From NCBI RefSeq assembly GCF_018100795.1, contig NZ_JAGJDY010000004.1:124001-188000 (forward strand): DNA of 64,000 bases. Direction: 5' to 3'. Of the stretch, positions 61,218 to 64,000 are shown piece by piece (position 1 is the stretch's first letter; every line of letters begins with the position of its first letter). Both the position numbers and the translations under genes were made by a program. Source of the DNA: Alteromonas sp. MMG017. Lineage in GTDB: Bacteria; Pseudomonadota; Gammaproteobacteria; Enterobacterales; Alteromonadaceae. Under the pieces are notes generated by a model that saw only the letters and a list, made by a program, of their open reading frames with translations, did not search any database and was not told the DNA's origin.

Positions 61218-61796
61218 ATGAAGAAGTTAACACTTGCAATCGTGACGGCCATAGCACTAAATTCAGCGCTAAGTTCAGCTCACGCCGCTGATTATATTAT
61301 TGACTCAAAAGGTGCTCATGCATCTGTTAATTTCAAAATTCAGCATTTAGGTTACTCATGGCTAACAGGACGCTTTAACGACTTTAAAGGCACCTTTAGC
61401 TACGATGAAAATAACCCTGCTGCGGCGTCTGTATCGGTGACTATCGAAACCGATAGCGTAGACTCAAACCATTCAGAACGCGATAAGCATTTAAGAGGCG
61501 ACGACTTTTTGAATGCAGATGATTTCCCAGAAGCCAAATTCGTTAGCACTAACGTGACTGACAAAGGCAACGGCATGTTAGACATTACGGGTAACCTTAC
61601 GCTGCATGGTGTGACTAAACCCGTTACTATAGAAGCTAAAAAGATTGGTGAAGGTAGCGATCCATGGGGTGGCTATCGTGCTGGCTTTTCAGGCACCACC
61701 ACTATTGCCTTAAAAGACTATGGTATCGACTACGACTTAGGCCCAGCCTCACAAACTGTTGAGCTTTCACTTCACGTTGAAGGTGTTAAACAGTAA
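61218..61796 (+). CDS. YceI-family periplasmic lipid-binding protein
   Basis: A 192-residue exported protein, signal peptide [24 protein letters not shown]. The YceI fold has [30 protein letters not shown] at the start and FRGD-like repeats ([21 protein letters not shown]), ending [13 protein letters not shown]. Members are lipocalin-like barrels that bind isoprenoid quinones or lipids. It is translationally close to cytochrome b561, and the pair probably handles quinone or superoxide chemistry in the periplasm. AAGGAG precedes the ATG. Confidence 0.9.
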   Translation: MKKLTLAIVTAIALNSALSSAHAADYIIDSKGAHASVNFKIQHLGYSWLTGRFNDFKGTFSYDENNPAAASVSVTIETDSVDSNHSERDKHLRGDDFLNADDFPEAKFVSTNVTDKGNGMLDITGNLTLHGVTKPVTIEAKKIGEGSDPWGGYRAGFSGTTTIALKDYGIDYDLGPASQTVELSLHVEGVKQ

Positions 61797-61817
61797 GCTA
61801 AACGCTTATAAAACAAT

Positions 61818-61842
61818 AAAGCCCGCTAATGCGGGCTTTTTA
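61818..61842. terminator. Terminator between yceI-type gene and ndh
   Basis: AAAGCCCGC-TAAT-GCGGGCTTTTT, 9-bp stem with A's before and T's after. It serves both convergent genes. Confidence 0.88.
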
Positions 61843-61891
61843 CGTTAACAGGCTCAATAGACTTACCTAAGCATGACTCATACCTTATAAA

Positions 61892-63184
61892 TTAATGTAG
61901 CTTTAACTTGGGGCTAATTGCATAACTCAGCTTCTTGAGTAGCAGTTTAAGCGCACCTCTAAGCTTTCCGTGCACTGCAAATTGATGCATGTTGTACAAG
62001 GAAATATAAACTATCTTCGCTAAACGCCCTTCAATAAACATGCTTGAATTTGAAAGCGAGCCCATTAAGCTTCCTACTGTGCTGTAGTTACTTAAATGCA
62101 CTAACGAGCCATAATCTTTATAAACGTAGCCTTTTAATTCTTTACCCCGACGCAATGCAATAATATTGTCTGCCGCCGTGTTTGCCATTTGATGCGCAGA
62201 CTGCGCTCTTGGTGGTACCCACTTACCATTTTCTTGCTTGAAACCACAGCAATCGCCAATGACCCAAATGTTACCGTCGCCAGTACTTTGCAAGTGTTCA
62301 TTAACAAGAATTTGGTTTGCGCGATTAGTCTCAAAAATACCCATTTTGGTGACGAAATCCGGCGCTTTAACGCCTGCCGCCCACACCATCAAATCAGCAT
62401 CCACACGACTGCCGTCTTTGGTAATGAGGCCATTTTCATCAGCTTCAGCCACCATGGTGCGCTCTTTAATATCCACACCAAGCTTATGCAGCGCCTTACG
62501 GGCTGAATTGGCGATACGCTCAGGCAATGCGGGCAGTATTCGCTCACCGGCTTCTACAATGGTGATTTTTAAACGAGACGCTGACATGCCTGGCATGCCG
62601 TAGGTTTTCGATAAGTTAGCGACATGATGAAGCTGAGCGGCTAATTCAGTGCCCGTTGCACCCGCGCCCACAATAGCCACTTTAATAAAGCTATTCTCAT
62701 CTTCCTGCTGATTAATACGAATAAGCTGATTTAACAAGCCACGATGAAATCGCTCGGCTTGCACCAGTGAATCAAGAAAGTAGCAATGCTGTGCAACGCC
62801 TGGCGTACCAAAGTCGTTGCTGACACTGCCAATCGCCAGTATCAACTGGTCGTAAGGTATTTTACGTTCGGGTAATATCGCCACGCCCTCATCATCGAAT
62901 AATGGCGCGAGAGTGATAGTTTTGGCCTCTGCATCAATGGCACACATACTCCCTAACTGAAAGCGGTAGTGATGAGCGGCAGCATGAATAGCGTAATCAA
63001 CGCCATCTGAGTGCTTATCTATAACGCCTGCAGCCACTTCGTGAAGCAAGGGCTTCCAAATGTGGGTGCGACTTCTATCAACTAGGGTTATTTCTGCTTC
63101 GTTCTTTCTCCCGAGGGTGCGGCTTAAGCGGCTTACAAGTTCAAGACCTCCAGCGCCACCACCGACAACAACTATTTTTTGCAT
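61892..63184 (-). CDS. ndh: Type II NADH:quinone oxidoreductase (NDH-2)
   Basis: A 430-residue membrane-associated flavoprotein that passes electrons from NADH to ubiquinone without pumping protons. The FAD-binding Rossmann motif is VVVGGGAGGLEL at the N-terminus, and the NADH-binding motif VAIVGAGATGTELAAQL is at about residue 170. NIWVIGDCCGF is the second FAD contact, and QSAHQMANTAADNI the quinone-site region. The C-terminal amphipathic segment that anchors NDH-2 to the membrane is present. AGGTA precedes the ATG. The call is firm. Confidence 0.93.
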   Translation of the reverse strand: MQKIVVVGGGAGGLELVSRLSRTLGRKNEAEITLVDRSRTHIWKPLLHEVAAGVIDKHSDGVDYAIHAAAHHYRFQLGSMCAIDAEAKTITLAPLFDDEGVAILPERKIPYDQLILAIGSVSNDFGTPGVAQHCYFLDSLVQAERFHRGLLNQLIRINQQEDENSFIKVAIVGAGATGTELAAQLHHVANLSKTYGMPGMSASRLKITIVEAGERILPALPERIANSARKALHKLGVDIKERTMVAEADENGLITKDGSRVDADLMVWAAGVKAPDFVTKMGIFETNRANQILVNEHLQSTGDGNIWVIGDCCGFKQENGKWVPPRAQSAHQMANTAADNIIALRRGKELKGYVYKDYGSLVHLSNYSTVGSLMGSLSNSSMFIEGRLAKIVYISLYNMHQFAVHGKLRGALKLLLKKLSYAISPKLKLH

Positions 63185-63368
63185 GGGTTTACCTATAATT
63201 TAATCATTCCACGTATCTCATCTTTCATAATCTACGATTATTGAAATGATATACCTGGCACGACTAAAGGTATTCGCTGCATATATGGGGTTAACAGTAC
63301 GCCTGAACGCATTTTCTCGCAAGCCTGACAGGTTGGTTCTAGCAGGGCGTACGATAAAAAAGGCAAAA

Positions 63369-63405
63369 AAAACGGTAACCGTGAAATACACGCTACCGCT
63401 TTTTG
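63369..63405. terminator. Bidirectional terminator near the right edge
   Basis: CGGTA-A-CCGTG, loop AAATA, CACG-C-TACCG: an imperfect stem with a long A-run before and CTTTTT after. It lies between the ndh start and the stop of the fourth TonB receptor and probably ends the latter. Confidence 0.6.
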
Positions 63406-63429
63406 TACCGAAGTAGATAATGCTTTTAA

Positions 63430-64000
63430 CTAATACTGATAATCAACGCTAAACATTACGTTTCTTGGCCGCCCTGGAAAGTACCTATCTGCGGTAAAGG
63501 TTGTGTAATCCGCCCGCTCAGCATAGGCGGTATCGAGCAAGTTATTCACTCTTGCGTACACTGAGACTTTTGGCGACATTGCCCAAGAGGCGCGTAGATT
63601 CAATAAATCATGACCTTCGTACTCGTTCAGGTTTTCAGCATCGGTATAGTATTCATCAACATGCTGCCATTCAATTTCAGCCCGGGTGTTTTGCGTAAAG
63701 CTGTACCCTACGCGAGCATTGAAAGTAAGATTTGGCGCAGTATCAATATCGTTGCCCTTAATATCGACTTCGCCCAAAAGCTCACTGTGCTCATACGTAT
63801 GTTTGGCATAGCTGCCTGCAAACGCGACATCAAACCCTTGGCTAATTTGATAGTTTAGGGTTAGCTCAACGCCCCTATGCCATGTTTCTCCATTGCTTAC
63901 ATTGAAAAAATCACTATCACGATAAATCACATTGTCTTTGGTTAAGCTATAAGCAGACACAACATAGCTAAAGGCTTTATGCTGCCCTTTTACACCCATT
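63430..64000 (-). CDS. TonB-dependent receptor, C-terminal part (5' end outside the window)
   Basis: About 190 residues of a barrel, open to the right edge. ETWHRGVELTLNYQ...GFDVAFAGSYAKHTYEH, PNLTFNARVGYSFTQ, DLLNLRASW...VSVYARVNNLLDTAYAERADYTTF and the end PRNVMFSVDYQY are typical of the terminal strands of CirA/FepA-like receptors. The RVNNLLDTAYAERADY segment and a final aromatic residue are diagnostic. The plug and TonB box lie outside, so the ligand cannot be inferred. Confidence 0.85.
   Translation of the reverse strand, partial: MGVKGQHKAFSYVVSAYSLTKDNVIYRDSDFFNVSNGETWHRGVELTLNYQISQGFDVAFAGSYAKHTYEHSELLGEVDIKGNDIDTAPNLTFNARVGYSFTQNTRAEIEWQHVDEYYTDAENLNEYEGHDLLNLRASWAMSPKVSVYARVNNLLDTAYAERADYTTFTADRYFPGRPRNVMFSVDYQY

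Noticed and set aside
1..64000. tRNA, rRNA, CRISPR arrays, prophage or integron structures
   Set aside because: I looked for cloverleaf-type sequences, regularly spaced repeats, integrase and phage structural genes and saw none. Very short or degenerate RNAs could be missed by eye.

Overview
The window looks like chromosomal DNA of a marine gammaproteobacterium of the Alteromonadales, probably Alteromonas or a close relative. This is inferred from moderate G+C, the large number of TonB-dependent receptors, a lipoprotein laminarinase next to a receptor, the E. coli-type cydABX and cydDC genes, and EfpL. I see no rRNA, tRNA, CRISPR array, prophage or integrative element. Mobile DNA is limited to an IS982-type transposase scar and a palindromic intergenic repeat.

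Layout. 1-3170: end of an usher-like outer-membrane gene with a C-terminal SPOR-like domain. 3.5-9.4 kb: a small glucan-use locus, with a GH16 beta-1,3-glucanase lipoprotein carrying three copies of an extra domain, followed by a TonB receptor, behind a promoter with two LacI-type operators. 9.6-13.8 kb: a periplasmic alpha/beta hydrolase divergent from a second TonB receptor. 13.9-20.3 kb: cytochrome bd block cydA-cydB-cydX then cydD-cydC, all on the minus strand; cydX is only 37 codons. 20.8-22.9 kb: a c-type haem sensor-like protein (DUF3365) divergent from a sigma-54 activator with a cysteine-rich PAS domain, with a sigma-54 promoter between them. 23-26.5 kb: a small DUF2946-like protein, a third TonB receptor and a TauE/SafE permease. 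26.7-36 kb: housekeeping and hypothetical genes (DUF4105/DUF3015 pair, aspartoacylase-like enzyme, EfpL, esterase, MmcQ, P-loop kinase, MAPEG, DUF885 lipoprotein).

35.9-37.7 kb: a nested palindromic repeat, then what reads as an amino-acid attenuator (Leu/Ile-rich leader peptide with competing hairpins and a terminator) placed in front of an NTF2-like gene and a P4-type acid phosphatase rather than any biosynthetic gene. 37.8-42.7 kb: an MMPL transporter / LolA-like / outer-membrane protein operon. 43-44 kb: an apparently frame-broken gene and two terminators. 44-48.6 kb: RidA, a class C beta-lactamase-fold hydrolase and a LytS/LytR two-component pair. 48.6-49.1 kb: an UvrA-like gene cut just before its Walker A motif and fused to the end of an IS982-family transposase. 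49.1-50.4 kb: a Fur-controlled siderophore-interacting reductase and a CsbD protein.

50.4-55.8 kb is the most system-like part. An ECF sigma factor, its membrane anti-sigma factor and a lipoprotein run left. A secreted subtilisin-like protease runs right. Between them is a 69-bp dyad that resolves into two identical back-to-back ECF promoters (GGGAAT-N16-CGTTAACTA). A third, similar promoter precedes a Ser/Ala/Thr-rich exported protein, and a beta-barrel gene lies in between. I read this as a small ECF regulon for the cell surface that I do not recognise as a described system. 56-64 kb: ArfB, a hydrolase, small regulatory-looking proteins, a CBS protein, cytochrome b561 with YceI, NDH-2, and the end of a fourth TonB receptor at the right edge.
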